Below, one piece after another: positions 42,837-51,311 of a stretch of DNA of 51,363 nt (position 1 is the first letter of the stretch; every line of letters begins with the position of its first letter). A program made the translations under genes and the position numbers. The stretch is from Planctomycetota bacterium (GTDB taxonomy: Bacteria; Planctomycetota; Planctomycetia; Pirellulales; Pirellulaceae). Below the pieces are notes generated by a model that searched no databases, was not told the DNA's origin, and saw only the letters and a list, made by a program, of their open reading frames with translations. Location: positions 1 to 51,363 of the forward strand of contig JAJDEH010000300.1 in assembly GCA_029259935.1 (NCBI GenBank), written 5' to 3'.

Positions 42837-43958
42837 ATGAAGATTACATCCATTGAAACGTTCGCCGTTCGCATTCCCTTGAAACCCGAGTATCTGATGA
42901 TCACGGCGCTCGGCCGCCACGACGTGTCGGAGTATGTACTCGTCCGCGTGACCACCGACGACGGATGCGAAGGCGTCGGCGAGGCGACGGTGTCGGAACG
43001 TTGGAGCGGCGAGACAGTGTGGGGCTGCCAGGCATTGATCGAGAAGATCTTCGCGCCCTTGCTTATCGGACTGGATCCGACCGATCTGGCTCAAGTTCAT
43101 GCCAAGATGGATGCCGCCGCCCGCCACAATTGGTTTGCCAAATCGGCGATCGACATGGCATGCTGGGACATCCGCGGTAAAGTCGAAGGTAAACCGGTCT
43201 ACGAATTGCTTGGGGGCGCCTGCCGCGATCCGTCAATTCGCAGCCGCTTTTCAATGGGCGCTTATGATCCCGAGCGCGCTGCGAAACGGGCGGCCGAGCT
43301 AATCGAACAAGGTTTCACCACCATCAAAGTCAAAGTTGGCGGAAAAGCGGAAGACGATATCGCTCGCGTTCGCGCGGTCCGCGAAGTGATCGGTCCGGAC
43401 AAGGCGTTGGTGCTCGACGCCAACTGCGGGTGGCAAGCCGATACGGCCATTCATTGCCTGCACGAACTTGAGGCCTGCAATGTCGCCCTGATGGAACAGC
43501 CGACGCCGGATGGTGATTACGGAGCGATGGCACACGTCCGCCGCGAAGTGACGCCCAAGATCATGGCCGATGACATTTGCTTTGACTTGGTGCACGCCCA
43601 AGAGTTGATCCGCAACGACTGCTGCGACGTAATCAGCCTCTACCCAGGCAAGAACGGCGGCATCTTGAAGTCGAAGCAGATTGCCGAGTTCGCGGCCCAG
43701 CATGGAGTGGCTTGTTCGATCGGTTCCAACTTGGAGTACGAGCCGGCCACCGCGGCCATGTGCCATTTGATCGTCGCCACACAGAACATGCGAATCGAAG
43801 ATTATCCCGGCGATGTGTTGGGCCCGGCCTATCACGAATTCAGCATCGCCAAGAATCCGATTCACATCGAAGGACCGATCACGACCATCACGGACCAACC
43901 GGGATTGGGGGTCGACATCGATTGGTCGTTGGTCAAGCAGCATCTCGTTTCCAACTGA
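42837..43958 (+). CDS. Enolase-superfamily enzyme (mandelate racemase / muconate lactonising type)
   Basis: A 373-aa enzyme from ATG 42837, 7 bases after the previous stop. It has the N-terminal capping domain (MKITSIETFAVRIPLKPEYL) and the TIM barrel with TTIKVKVGG (catalytic Lys pair), VLDANCGWQ (first metal Asp), LMEQPTP (Glu), KIMADDICF (Asp) and a later SIGSNLEYEP. These place it in the MR/MLE subgroup, probably MLE-like from the KxK arrangement. Substrate, probably a hydroxy- or amino acid derivative or a dipeptide, cannot be read. It shares an apparent operon with the DMFase-like and dehydrogenase genes. Confidence 0.88.
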   Translation: MKITSIETFAVRIPLKPEYLMITALGRHDVSEYVLVRVTTDDGCEGVGEATVSERWSGETVWGCQALIEKIFAPLLIGLDPTDLAQVHAKMDAAARHNWFAKSAIDMACWDIRGKVEGKPVYELLGGACRDPSIRSRFSMGAYDPERAAKRAAELIEQGFTTIKVKVGGKAEDDIARVRAVREVIGPDKALVLDANCGWQADTAIHCLHELEACNVALMEQPTPDGDYGAMAHVRREVTPKIMADDICFDLVHAQELIRNDCCDVISLYPGKNGGILKSKQIAEFAAQHGVACSIGSNLEYEPATAAMCHLIVATQNMRIEDYPGDVLGPAYHEFSIAKNPIHIEGPITTITDQPGLGVDIDWSLVKQHLVSN

Positions 43959-43981
43959 AATTAGGGAAGTCGCGGCTCGTC

Positions 43982-44875
43982 ATGCCAGAAACCGTGGGAT
44001 TGATCGGCGTTGGCCTGCTGGGAACGGCCCTCGCGGAACGTCTGCTGCAGGGCGGTTTTCGGGTGATCGGCCACGACGTGGATTCGACGCGAGGCGCGGC
44101 CCTGCGCGAATCAGGCGGCCGATTTTCTGAATCGCCCAGCGAGGTATTTCAGAATTGTCGGCGGGTCCTGTTGAGCTTACCTCACTCCGATGTCGTGGCC
44201 CGTGTGATTCAGCAATGCGGCGACGATTTGAAATCGGGAGCGATCGTCGTTGATACCACCACGGGAAGCCCCGACGCAACCGAAACAATCGGTCGGGACT
44301 TGTCGATTCGCGATATTGAATATCTCGATGCGACGGTCGCCGGGTCGAGCCAGATGGTTCGCGAAGGCCAAGCCATTGTCATGGTCGGCGGAAGTGAAGC
44401 GGCCTACGAAGCTGTTGGTGATTTGTTGCGAACGTTCGCCAAACGCTCGTTTTACATAGGCGGTTGTGGCAACGGGGCGCGAATGAAACTAGTTGTCAAT
44501 CTTGCATTGGGACTCAACCGTGCCGTCCTGGCGGAAGCGCTTTCTTTCGCCCGCAAGTCTGGCATCGACGCCGATACCGCGCTCGATGTGTTGCAAAGCG
44601 GTCCGGCCCACTCGCGCGCCATGGATCACAAAGGCCGGAAAATGATCGACGAGGATTTTGAGCCACAGGCCCGTTTGGCCCAGCACCTTAAAGACGTGCG
44701 ATTGATTCTAGAGAGCGGGCGAAAGTCGGGCGCGAGTCTGCCGCTTTCGGAACTTCACGCCCAACTGCTGGACGCGCTAGTTGAGCAGGGATTCGGCCAA
44801 CTAGATAATTCCGCCGTCATCAAGGCTTTTCAATCGGCGGACCCTCCAACCGAACGGCCTGGTGGGCGTTCATGA
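43982..44875 (+). CDS. NAD-dependent beta-hydroxyacid dehydrogenase (3-hydroxyisobutyrate dehydrogenase family)
   Basis: A 297-aa enzyme; ATG 43982 is 23 bases after the enolase-type gene. The cofactor motif is VGLIGVGLLGTALAERLLQGG with HDVDSTRG, the acidic residue favouring NAD. The substrate motif DATVAGSSQMVREGQAIVMVGG and the catalytic Lys in GNGARMKLVVNLALG define the family. It would oxidise a beta-hydroxyacid, perhaps a product of the two preceding enzymes. It ends within 47 bases of a pseudogene. Confidence 0.9.
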   Translation: MPETVGLIGVGLLGTALAERLLQGGFRVIGHDVDSTRGAALRESGGRFSESPSEVFQNCRRVLLSLPHSDVVARVIQQCGDDLKSGAIVVDTTTGSPDATETIGRDLSIRDIEYLDATVAGSSQMVREGQAIVMVGGSEAAYEAVGDLLRTFAKRSFYIGGCGNGARMKLVVNLALGLNRAVLAEALSFARKSGIDADTALDVLQSGPAHSRAMDHKGRKMIDEDFEPQARLAQHLKDVRLILESGRKSGASLPLSELHAQLLDALVEQGFGQLDNSAVIKAFQSADPPTERPGGRS

Positions 44876-44921
44876 AAACTTGGGCGCGCCTTGCGTTTCG
44901 GTTTCCAATCGCCGGTTAAGC

Positions 44922-45122
44922 ATGACTACTGAGTGGCAAACAGTCCGCGTCTTTATTTCTTCCACGTTTCGGGACATGCAGGCCGAACGCGACCACCTGG
45001 TTCGATTTGTGCGAGGAGCTGTTGCCGCGTCGCATTTGAATCTTGGACGTGAATCTCAAACTCGTGGTCCAACGCTGGATAGATTATCTTGCGCCAATAT
45101 AGAAGAACTCGCGTTGGCTTGA
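44922..45122 (+). pseudogene. Remnant of a DUF4062-containing protein
   Basis: From ATG 44922 the frame reads TVRVFISSTFRDMQAERDHL, the highly conserved start of DUF4062, a domain found at the N terminus of large NACHT/WD40 or TPR proteins often linked with defence or signalling. After DHLVRFV the frame changes: the expected EELLPRRI then appears in another frame (45013-45036), followed at once by a stop. So a small deletion and further mutations have ended the gene; the large C-terminal part is missing. It is a dead fragment. Confidence 0.8.
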
Positions 45123-45138
45123 TGTTCTTCAACGCGGA

Positions 45139-45600
45139 TTAAAATTCCGGCTCGCCAACCAAGGTCACTTCGTCACCCGAGTCTGTTTCTAGTTTCGCCC
45201 AAATGATTTCGAGTTCATCAGTGATGCTTGTTTCGGAACTGACCGTGATTTTGCCGGAGCCTTTACTGCCGCGGACGTCGAAGACTTCAATAGAGTCTTC
45301 TTCCGCGTATTTGACATAGGTGTCGTTGAAGTTGTAACTCAGATCTTCCAGTTCACCGATGTGTTCAACCAACGCCGGATTGTCGCGTAGTTCGGCCGCC
45401 ACTTCATTTTCAATCTCGGATCCGCCAAGGTACAGGATCCCCCCACAAACTCCACAGCAAGCAAGAACCGCCATGCCCCCGGCTCCCATCAATACCCAGA
45501 CCCACCAGGGGATGCCACCGCGGCGGGTGGGCCTGCTGGGTCCCGACTGCAGGTAAGGATTGGGGTTATAGGGGCCGGTCGGAGGTTGGCCGTAAGACAT
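45139..45600 (-). CDS. Membrane-anchored protein with Coa1-like domain
   Basis: A 153-aa protein. A Pro/Gly/Tyr-rich N terminus (QPPTGPYNPNPYLQSGPS) precedes one membrane helix (WWVWVLMGAGGMAVLACCGVCGG). The rest (~50-153) resembles the Coa1/Tim21-like domain: LRDNPALVEHIGELEDLSYN, then the FDVRGSKGSGKITVSSE strand turn. Such small anchored proteins are frequent in planctomycetes, and Coa1 refers only to fold, not to cytochrome oxidase assembly here. It is divergent from rsfS and has 212 bases upstream. Confidence 0.65.
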   Translation of the reverse strand: MSYGQPPTGPYNPNPYLQSGPSRPTRRGGIPWWVWVLMGAGGMAVLACCGVCGGILYLGGSEIENEVAAELRDNPALVEHIGELEDLSYNFNDTYVKYAEEDSIEVFDVRGSKGSGKITVSSETSITDELEIIWAKLETDSGDEVTLVGEPEF

Positions 45601-45756
45601 GAATACAACCTGCGCGAAAATGGATAGGTAGCGGAAAGGAAATCAGCGTATCGGGTGGCGTCGGACGAGAAAAGCCCCCGAATCGAATTCGCGCGGAAAC
45701 CACGAGCGGTGTGCGCGGGTTGGTCGTCGCCGTGAACCTTCCCGGTGGCAAGATAG

Positions 45757-45771
45757 TCTAACGAGGTTAGA
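45757..45771. promoter_or_regulatory. Small dyad upstream of rsfS-argS
   Basis: TCTAAC (45757-45762) and GTTAGA (45766-45771) form a perfect 6-base inverted repeat with 3-base spacer, about 40 bases before the rsfS start. It could be a repressor site but is short; it may be chance. Confidence 0.2.
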
Positions 45772-45812
45772 ATAGGTGGAAGTTTGGAATAGATCATTCT
45801 CAAGGAGCATTC

Positions 45813-46223
45813 GTGGACTCTTCCTCAGAATCTTATGCAGCCATTTCGCGGGCCAATCCCCAGCGCAGCCTGCAGCTTGCGCTGGCGGCGGCCCGTACGG
45901 CGGCCGAAAACCGCGGGCAGGACGTCGTCGTACTGGACATGGCCCGGCACACGGCATTGTTTGATTATTTCGTCCTCGCCACCGGGACTAGCCGGCGGCA
46001 ACTGCATGCGATGAGCGAAGAGATCGATCACAAGCTGGAAGACGACTTGAGCGACAAGCGGATGAACATCGAAGGATACAGCGAAAGCCGCTGGATCGTA
46101 CTCGATTATGGCACCGTCGTGATTCATCTGTTTGACGAAGAGACGCGCGCCTTCTACAGCTTGGAAAATCTCTGGGCCGACGCCGACCGCGTGGACCTCA
46201 CGGACGTGCTACGCGATATCTAA
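45813..46223 (+). CDS. rsfS: Ribosomal silencing factor RsfS
   Basis: A 136-aa protein of the RsfS/Iojap family that binds L14 on the 50S subunit and blocks subunit joining. It starts at GTG 45813 behind CAAGGAGCATTC. Family blocks are GQDVVVLDMARHTALFDYFVLATGTSRRQ (first 20 are diagnostic) and WIVLDYGTVVIHLFDEETRAFY with its EDLW-like SLENLWADA end. An N-terminal extension of ~15 residues is present. The stop overlaps the argS start (TAATG, 46221-46225), so the two are translated together. Confidence 0.95.
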   Translation: MDSSSESYAAISRANPQRSLQLALAAARTAAENRGQDVVVLDMARHTALFDYFVLATGTSRRQLHAMSEEIDHKLEDDLSDKRMNIEGYSESRWIVLDYGTVVIHLFDEETRAFYSLENLWADADRVDLTDVLRDI

Positions 46224-48205
46224 TGAACATTCTCACGAAACTCAAGAGCCGTTTCCGGCCGGTGCTGGCCAAATTGGTGGACGACCCCAGCGACTTGCTG
46301 CAGATGATCCGATCCGCGCAGGATTCGAAGTTTGGCGATTACCAAGCCAACTTTGCGATGCCCTTGAGCAAGCGGCTTGGGAAGACCCCCAAGGATTCAC
46401 CGGAAGTTGCCGCTCAGGTGGTTAACGACGTGGATGTCAATGATTTCTGTGATCCGCCCGAAGTCGCGGGCCCCGGCTTCATCAATCTACGATTGCGTGA
46501 TGATTGGATCACGAGCCAATTGGCGGAAATGCTCGCCGACGATCGCCTCGGCATCGCGCGAGTTGAAGAGCCGAAAACGTATGTAGTTGACTATTCATCG
46601 CCCAATGTCGCCAAGCCGATGCACGTCGGGCACATTCGGTCGACGGTGATCGGCGATGCGCTGGCGCGAACGCTACGGTTTCTGGGCCACCAAGTGATCA
46701 CCGACAATCACTTGGGCGACTGGGGCACGCAGTTTGGGATGATCATCTACGGCTATAAGCACTTCGTCGACCCCAGCGCCTACGAAGAATCGCCGGTGGC
46801 CGAACTAGGGCGGCTCTACAAATTCGTGAATCGACTCGTCGATTATCACAAAGCCAAACAACGAATTCCGATTCTTGAGGCAGAAATCGCCCAGCAGGAA
46901 AAGACTGTGGCCGACTCCAAGTCGCAGGCCGAAGTCGGCGACAAATCGGCTCAGAAAAAGGCGCGAAAGGATTTGCGAAGGCTTGAGGAAAAACTGTTCG
47001 AATCTTGCGCCGATTGCAACGGGCTCAAGAGCATGATTGCTCAGGTCGAAGCAGAGCCTGAACTGTTTGCCATTGCAAAACAGCACAGCGACATTCCAGA
47101 CGCCGTCCTGAAAGAAACCGCCAAGCTGCACGCTGGCGACGCCGAAAACAACAAACTGTGGCATGACTTCTTGCCGAACTGTCGCGATGAAATCCAAATC
47201 GTTTACAAGCGGCTGGATATTCAATTCGACCACGAGCATGGCGAGAGTTTTTACCACGATCAGCTTGGCGCGGTGGTTGACGATTTCGAAAGTCGCGGCC
47301 TCGCCGAAACCAGCGACGGGGCGATTTGTGTGTTCATGGACGGCTTTGAAACGCCGATGCTGATCCGCAAACAAGACGGTGCCTTCCTGTATGCGACCAC
47401 CGATCTGGCGACGATTCGCTATCGAATGGCAAACTGGAAGCCGGATGCGATTTTGTATGTGGTCGATCATCGGCAGAGCGAACATTTCGAAAAGCTGTTT
47501 GCCGCCGTCCGACTTTGGGGATACGACCAAGTCGAGCTGCAACACATCAGCTTTGGCACGGTACTTGGCAACGACGGTAAGCCGTACAAGACACGGTCGG
47601 GAGATACCGTGGGACTGGAAGGGCTGCTCGACGAAGCGGTAGCCCGAGCCCATAAGGTCGTCTCGGACAACGACGAAGCGAAGCTCGACGGCGGTGAGTT
47701 GTCGGAAGAACAGCGAAATCGAATCGCGAACGTCGTGGGCCACGCGGCCATCAAGTACGCCGACTTGTCGCACAACCGCACCAACGATTATGTGTTCAGC
47801 TACGACAAGATGGTCGCCCTCAATGGGAACACGGCGACCTATATGCAGTACTCCTACGCCCGGACTCGAGGAATCTTTGAGCGAGGAAAGATCGACATCG
47901 AAAAGGTCCGTTCAGCCGGCGACAGTATTTCCATAGCCGAGCCCGCCGAACGGGAGCTCGCCGTGGAACTGCTGCGGTTTGAACAGGCACTTCACGACGC
48001 CGTCGAGGATTTTCGGCCCAATCAACTGACGGCCTACTTGTTCGATCTGGCAAAGCAGTTTTCGAAGTTTTTCGATCAGTGTCATGTTCTCAAGGCCGAA
48101 TCGGACGAACTCCGCAATAGCCGTTTGCTACTGTGCGATTTAACGGGTCGAACGATCAAGCAAGGACTTTCGCTGCTGGGAATCGACGTCATCGACAAAA
48201 TGTAA
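46223..48205 (+). CDS. argS: Arginyl-tRNA synthetase
   Basis: A 660-aa class I synthetase that charges tRNA-Arg. The N-terminal domain is followed by the ATP site VVDYSSPNVAKPMHVGHIRS, containing the HIGH variant HVGH. KMSKS-equivalent residues lie in YKTRSGDTVGLEGLLDEA, and the C-terminal anticodon-binding domain includes MQYSYARTRGIFERG and AYLFDLAKQFSKFFDQCHVL. A ~60-residue charged coiled-coil insertion (about 215-275, AEIAQQEKTVADSKSQAE ... KKARKDLRRLEEKLFE) makes it longer than E. coli ArgS (577 aa). It is coupled to rsfS. Confidence 0.96.
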   Translation: MNILTKLKSRFRPVLAKLVDDPSDLLQMIRSAQDSKFGDYQANFAMPLSKRLGKTPKDSPEVAAQVVNDVDVNDFCDPPEVAGPGFINLRLRDDWITSQLAEMLADDRLGIARVEEPKTYVVDYSSPNVAKPMHVGHIRSTVIGDALARTLRFLGHQVITDNHLGDWGTQFGMIIYGYKHFVDPSAYEESPVAELGRLYKFVNRLVDYHKAKQRIPILEAEIAQQEKTVADSKSQAEVGDKSAQKKARKDLRRLEEKLFESCADCNGLKSMIAQVEAEPELFAIAKQHSDIPDAVLKETAKLHAGDAENNKLWHDFLPNCRDEIQIVYKRLDIQFDHEHGESFYHDQLGAVVDDFESRGLAETSDGAICVFMDGFETPMLIRKQDGAFLYATTDLATIRYRMANWKPDAILYVVDHRQSEHFEKLFAAVRLWGYDQVELQHISFGTVLGNDGKPYKTRSGDTVGLEGLLDEAVARAHKVVSDNDEAKLDGGELSEEQRNRIANVVGHAAIKYADLSHNRTNDYVFSYDKMVALNGNTATYMQYSYARTRGIFERGKIDIEKVRSAGDSISIAEPAERELAVELLRFEQALHDAVEDFRPNQLTAYLFDLAKQFSKFFDQCHVLKAESDELRNSRLLLCDLTGRTIKQGLSLLGIDVIDKM

Positions 48206-48218
48206 TCCTCCGTCTTAC

Positions 48219-48266
48219 CAAGGGGAATCCAGTCCTCCCCCTTTTTCAAGGGGAGTTAGAGGGGGT
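48219..48266. repeat. Second copy of the dispersed palindromic repeat
   Basis: Directly after argS, CCTCCCCCTTTTT (from 48234) and AAGGGGAGTTAGAGGGGGT (ending 48266) repeat the unit found at 38287-38318. The palindrome may act as a hairpin at the argS 3' end. Confidence 0.65.
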
Positions 48267-48323
48267 CATCTGCCGCACCATCACTGAGGCTGAAACCGAC
48301 ACGGACTATAGACGGAAACACGG

Positions 48324-49214
48324 ATGCCAACCAAACCCAAATCAGACGGCAAATTCGTAAATCAAATTCACTGCGGCGACGCGCTGACGAAGCTGAGTGA
48401 ATTTCCCGAATCCCTGGTCGATTGCATTGTGACCAGTCCCCCTTATTACCGGCAGCGGGACTATACGGGTGTCGATCAGGTGGGCATCGAGCCAACCGCC
48501 GAGGAGTATGTCACACGGCTGGTCGACATCTTTCGCCAGGCGCATCGCGTCACCAAAGACTCGGGGTCAATGTGGGTCGTGCTGGGAGACAAATACCTGG
48601 ACGGCGAACTGCTGGGCATGCCGTGGCGGGTCGCCTTGGCACTCAAAGACATCGGCTGGATTTTGCGCAGCGACGTGGTGTGGCACAAGCCGAACGCGAT
48701 GCCGTCGTCGGTCAAGACGCGGCCCACGACGGATCACGAATATGTCTTCTTCTTTTCCAAAACGAAGGACTATTACTACGACGCCGACGCGATACGCGAG
48801 CCGCACGTGACGTTTAGCGAAAAGAGCCGCATGAAGGGCGGGCGCGGGCACTTCGGCAAGCGCGGCGGCACACCCGAAAGCGGCAAGAACGGCGGAGACA
48901 CGAACTTGCACAACGGCCGTTGGGACCAAGCGTTTCATCCGAAAGGCCGCAACAAGCGAACCGTATGGTCCATTCCCTTATCGAAATTTCGAGAAGCCCA
49001 TTTCGCGGTGTTTCCTGAATCGCTGGTGGAAACTTGCATTCGGGCGGCCTGCCCGGAAGGCGGCGTCGTCCTCGATCCGTTCTCCGGGAGCGGAACAACC
49101 TCGTTGGTGGCGCAGCGTCTGGGCAGGAAATATCTTGGCATCGATTGCGTGCCGGAGTACTGCGAAATGGCACGCCAGCGACTGGAACAAGCGGGCCAAG
49201 TTCTGTTCACGTAG
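48324..49214 (+). CDS. DNA methyltransferase, amino-type (N4-cytosine or N6-adenine)
   Basis: A 296-aa SAM-dependent DNA methyltransferase of the beta class: the catalytic TSPPY (37-41) comes first, and the SAM-binding DPFSGSGTTSLVAQRLGRKYLG comes near the C terminus. The SPPY form is commonest in N4-cytosine enzymes, so m4C is more likely than m6A. A variable Gly/Lys-rich loop in the middle (KGGRGHFGKRGGTPESGKNG) probably reads the target. No restriction enzyme gene is adjacent, so it looks like an orphan methylase, which may be regulatory or prophage/element derived. It follows the repeat unit after argS. Confidence 0.88.
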   Translation: MPTKPKSDGKFVNQIHCGDALTKLSEFPESLVDCIVTSPPYYRQRDYTGVDQVGIEPTAEEYVTRLVDIFRQAHRVTKDSGSMWVVLGDKYLDGELLGMPWRVALALKDIGWILRSDVVWHKPNAMPSSVKTRPTTDHEYVFFFSKTKDYYYDADAIREPHVTFSEKSRMKGGRGHFGKRGGTPESGKNGGDTNLHNGRWDQAFHPKGRNKRTVWSIPLSKFREAHFAVFPESLVETCIRAACPEGGVVLDPFSGSGTTSLVAQRLGRKYLGIDCVPEYCEMARQRLEQAGQVLFT

Positions 49215-49341
49215 ATCGACGCTCGAACCAAGAAGACTCATTATCACAAACGCCAATTTCAGAGTTTGGCAAACGGACTAGAAGCCTTTCGCGGCCGAGC
49301 ATGGCTCATGAGCCGTCGCGGACCAAATGAGCGCATAAGAA

Positions 49342-49389
49342 AGCCGCCGAAGTTTCGATTCTCGAAATCTCCGGCGGCTGACTTTTATC
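49342..49389 (+). terminator. Likely terminator of the methyltransferase gene
   Basis: AGCCGCCG (49342-49349) pairs with CGGCGGCT (49372-49379), and inner TTTCGA/TCGAAA extends the stem; GACTTTTATC follows. It is 127 bases after the stop. The T run is short but the stem is strong. Confidence 0.55.
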
Positions 49390-49532
49390 AAAAACTCCCG
49401 ACTGATTTGCAGCGAGTGGAGCTGCTGGGAGACAGACGAAGGTCGGGCGTGCTTTGCACTAGCCACTAAGTTGACCTTGGCCTACCCAAAAATATTGGTC
49501 CCTCTGCCGAAATTCCAGACCGGGAGTTTTTT
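49390..49532 (+). ncRNA. Candidate structured small RNA (about 143 nt)
   Basis: The two ends are a perfect 11-base inverted repeat, AAAAACTCCCG (49390-49400) and CGGGAGTTTTT (49521-49531), ending in a T run. Nested inside are GCAGC/GCTGC around 49410-49426, AAGGTC (49439-49444) / GACCTT (49473-49478), and GTGC (49449-49452) / GCAC (49456-49459). A closing stem around inner hairpins with a terminator-like 3' end suggests an independent RNA, of 6S-like outline, but no known family consensus was recognised. A terminal hairpin of another gene is an alternative. Confidence 0.35.
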
Positions 49533-50081
49533 ATGCATTCAAATTCTGAGCAAAGTAGTGTCTACGTTAATTGTAGTTCAATTATCGACCGCAGGCAGTC
49601 CATGGCCGCGATATAGCATTTTCGGCTGTCCCATCCTGGTGATGTCTGGCGAACAGCCATCTCACAACTAGCAAGATAGATCGGCACAATGGCCGGATTG
49701 ATTCGGTCGAATTGCGGATTTTCTACGATGCCGCGAATCGCTTGTTGCGGAGGGCAACTGTGCCGCGAAATTCGGCCGCCCTCCTTATTTCCGCCAACCC
49801 ATCGTCTTGGAAGGGCAAGTCCCCAGGACTACCTAGACGACCATGAGGAATGTCGTGGTTATGCGGGGACACGGCAAGATTCTAGGCACGCAAATGCGGC
49901 CCCGCGTCGCCCAGTCCGTCTTGAATTCCCTGCCAAAAGGCTTATTCTTTAATTCCTACGTAAGTTCTCTCGGCTTCAGGGTTTGAGGTCGTTCGATGTG
50001 ATCCGTAACGGTTGAGCGTCGGCCAGACCACTCTATCATGGTAAGGACAGCCCCGTCGGCCCGTCTCCTAGTTGACTTTCA
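49533..50081. other. Non-coding region with further inverted repeats
   Basis: No convincing gene is seen in these ~550 bases; open frames here have no protein character. Several inverted repeats are present: GGAGGGC (49749-49755) / GCCCTCC (49778-49784) with inner GCCG/CGGC and TTATTT after, GTCCCC (49819-49824) / GGGGAC (49865-49870) enclosing ACGAC/GTCGT, and CCTAGA (49832-49837) / TCTAGG (49881-49886). Some are mutually exclusive. They could be a leader of the following membrane-protein gene or another RNA. RNase P, SRP and tmRNA signatures were looked for and not found. Confidence 0.4.
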
Positions 50082-51311
50082 ATGAGCGAATTCCCGCTTG
50101 GATATGAAAAAATCGCCCCGGTAACTTGGGCGTACCTTTCCTCGCTGCTGATGATCGGCTTGTACTTCAAGTTCAACCGAACCTTCAGCGTGCGCAACGT
50201 CGACTTGATCTTGATTGTGCTGTTGGCACCCGGCATGTTGCTGGTCGTGCAATCCGATGGGCGGATGCGAAACCAGCCTGTGCAGGTCCCGACCGTCGAA
50301 GGGCCGTCGTCGGAGGAGGCGATCGACGCGGACCAGAACGCAAACGATCTGTTAAGCGCGACCTCCCAGGATGTTGACAATCCAATAGGACCAGACGCGG
50401 AACCACCCTTCGTGGCAACCGATGCCGCCACCGAAAGCGAGGCGTCGGAGAATCCCGATTTATCGAATGCTGAATTATCGAATGCTGAATTAACACAACG
50501 CGAAAAGTTGCGAGACTCAAGAAAACTGCGCCAGCGGCTGAAACTAACGGGGTACATCTGGCTGTTCGTGGTCGGCGTGTTGTTTTTAATTCGCATGTTG
50601 TTCGACGCACTGATGACGCGCCGCCCGCTGCTTGAACCGAATTTGTCGGCCGGCGGCCTGACCTTCTTGGGCTGTTCGTTGCTGGTATTCTTGTTGGCGA
50701 ATGTGATCATGAGTCCGCCGACGCGGGCCGATTTGGAAGGTCCCCAGGGTGGACAACGCCTGGCCAAGGGAACTCCCATTCCCGCGGATGATGTTCACTT
50801 TTCTCGGCACGGTCCTGGTTTCCCGTTGATCTTCTGGCTGCCCAGTATTCCCACCGTCGGCATGGCGGGCGACGAGGACATTCTGAATCTTAGAATGTGG
50901 AATCGCAAAGACGACAAGCCGGTCGAAGGACAGTTCGTGCGGTCCGACGAGGAAAAGGTTTATCTGCTCAAGGAAGGCCAACTCTTTTCGATCAACAAGA
51001 AGTCGTTTGCCTCCAAGGATCAGATTTATATCGAACAATTGGATGCTTACATCGTCATCGCCAAGCTGATGGCGATCTTGGCGCATCTGGCCGTAGTCTT
51101 GGGCATCGTGATGATTGGCTACCATCATTTCGGCAACGTTAAGATGGGTGTCGGCGTCGCGACCTTGTACCTGATGCTGCCCTACACCGCGCAGATGACG
51201 GGCCGTGTCGAGCATGTGATTCCGGCCGCGCTGCTGATTTGGGCCATATATTTTTATCGACGTCCCTTGGCCGCCGGCATGTTTATCGGGCTTGCATCCG
51301 GAGTCGTTTAA
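50082..51311 (+). CDS. Multi-pass membrane protein, C terminus apparently truncated
   Basis: A 409-aa frame from ATG 50082. Membrane segments occur near residues 14-30, 42-58, 155-172, 188-212, 325-350 and 360-395, with an acidic, Glu/Asp/Asn-rich loop between (about 65-150) that includes LSNAELSNAEL encoded by a 15-base tandem repeat (50460-50489). No known family motif was found; proteins of this layout occur in other planctomycetes. The frame ends TAA 51309-51311, only 52 bases before the window edge. The next in-frame residues, read past the stop, look like a continuation of the membrane helix and hold a second TAA, so this end may be damaged sequence or a real truncation. Confidence 0.6.
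   Translation: MSEFPLGYEKIAPVTWAYLSSLLMIGLYFKFNRTFSVRNVDLILIVLLAPGMLLVVQSDGRMRNQPVQVPTVEGPSSEEAIDADQNANDLLSATSQDVDNPIGPDAEPPFVATDAATESEASENPDLSNAELSNAELTQREKLRDSRKLRQRLKLTGYIWLFVVGVLFLIRMLFDALMTRRPLLEPNLSAGGLTFLGCSLLVFLLANVIMSPPTRADLEGPQGGQRLAKGTPIPADDVHFSRHGPGFPLIFWLPSIPTVGMAGDEDILNLRMWNRKDDKPVEGQFVRSDEEKVYLLKEGQLFSINKKSFASKDQIYIEQLDAYIVIAKLMAILAHLAVVLGIVMIGYHHFGNVKMGVGVATLYLMLPYTAQMTGRVEHVIPAALLIWAIYFYRRPLAAGMFIGLASGVV

Noticed and set aside
46805..47773. Antisense open frame within argS
   Set aside because: argS is unambiguous, and the reverse product has no recognisable features.
49266..49952. Short open frames in the gap after the methyltransferase
   Set aside because: None has a ribosome-binding site or protein-like composition, and they cross strong inverted repeats.
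49749..49960. RNase P, SRP or tmRNA gene
   Set aside because: The conserved cores (RNase P GAGGAAAGUCC and the tail GGUAAGAGC, SRP tetraloop region, tmRNA tRNA-like 3' end) are not present.
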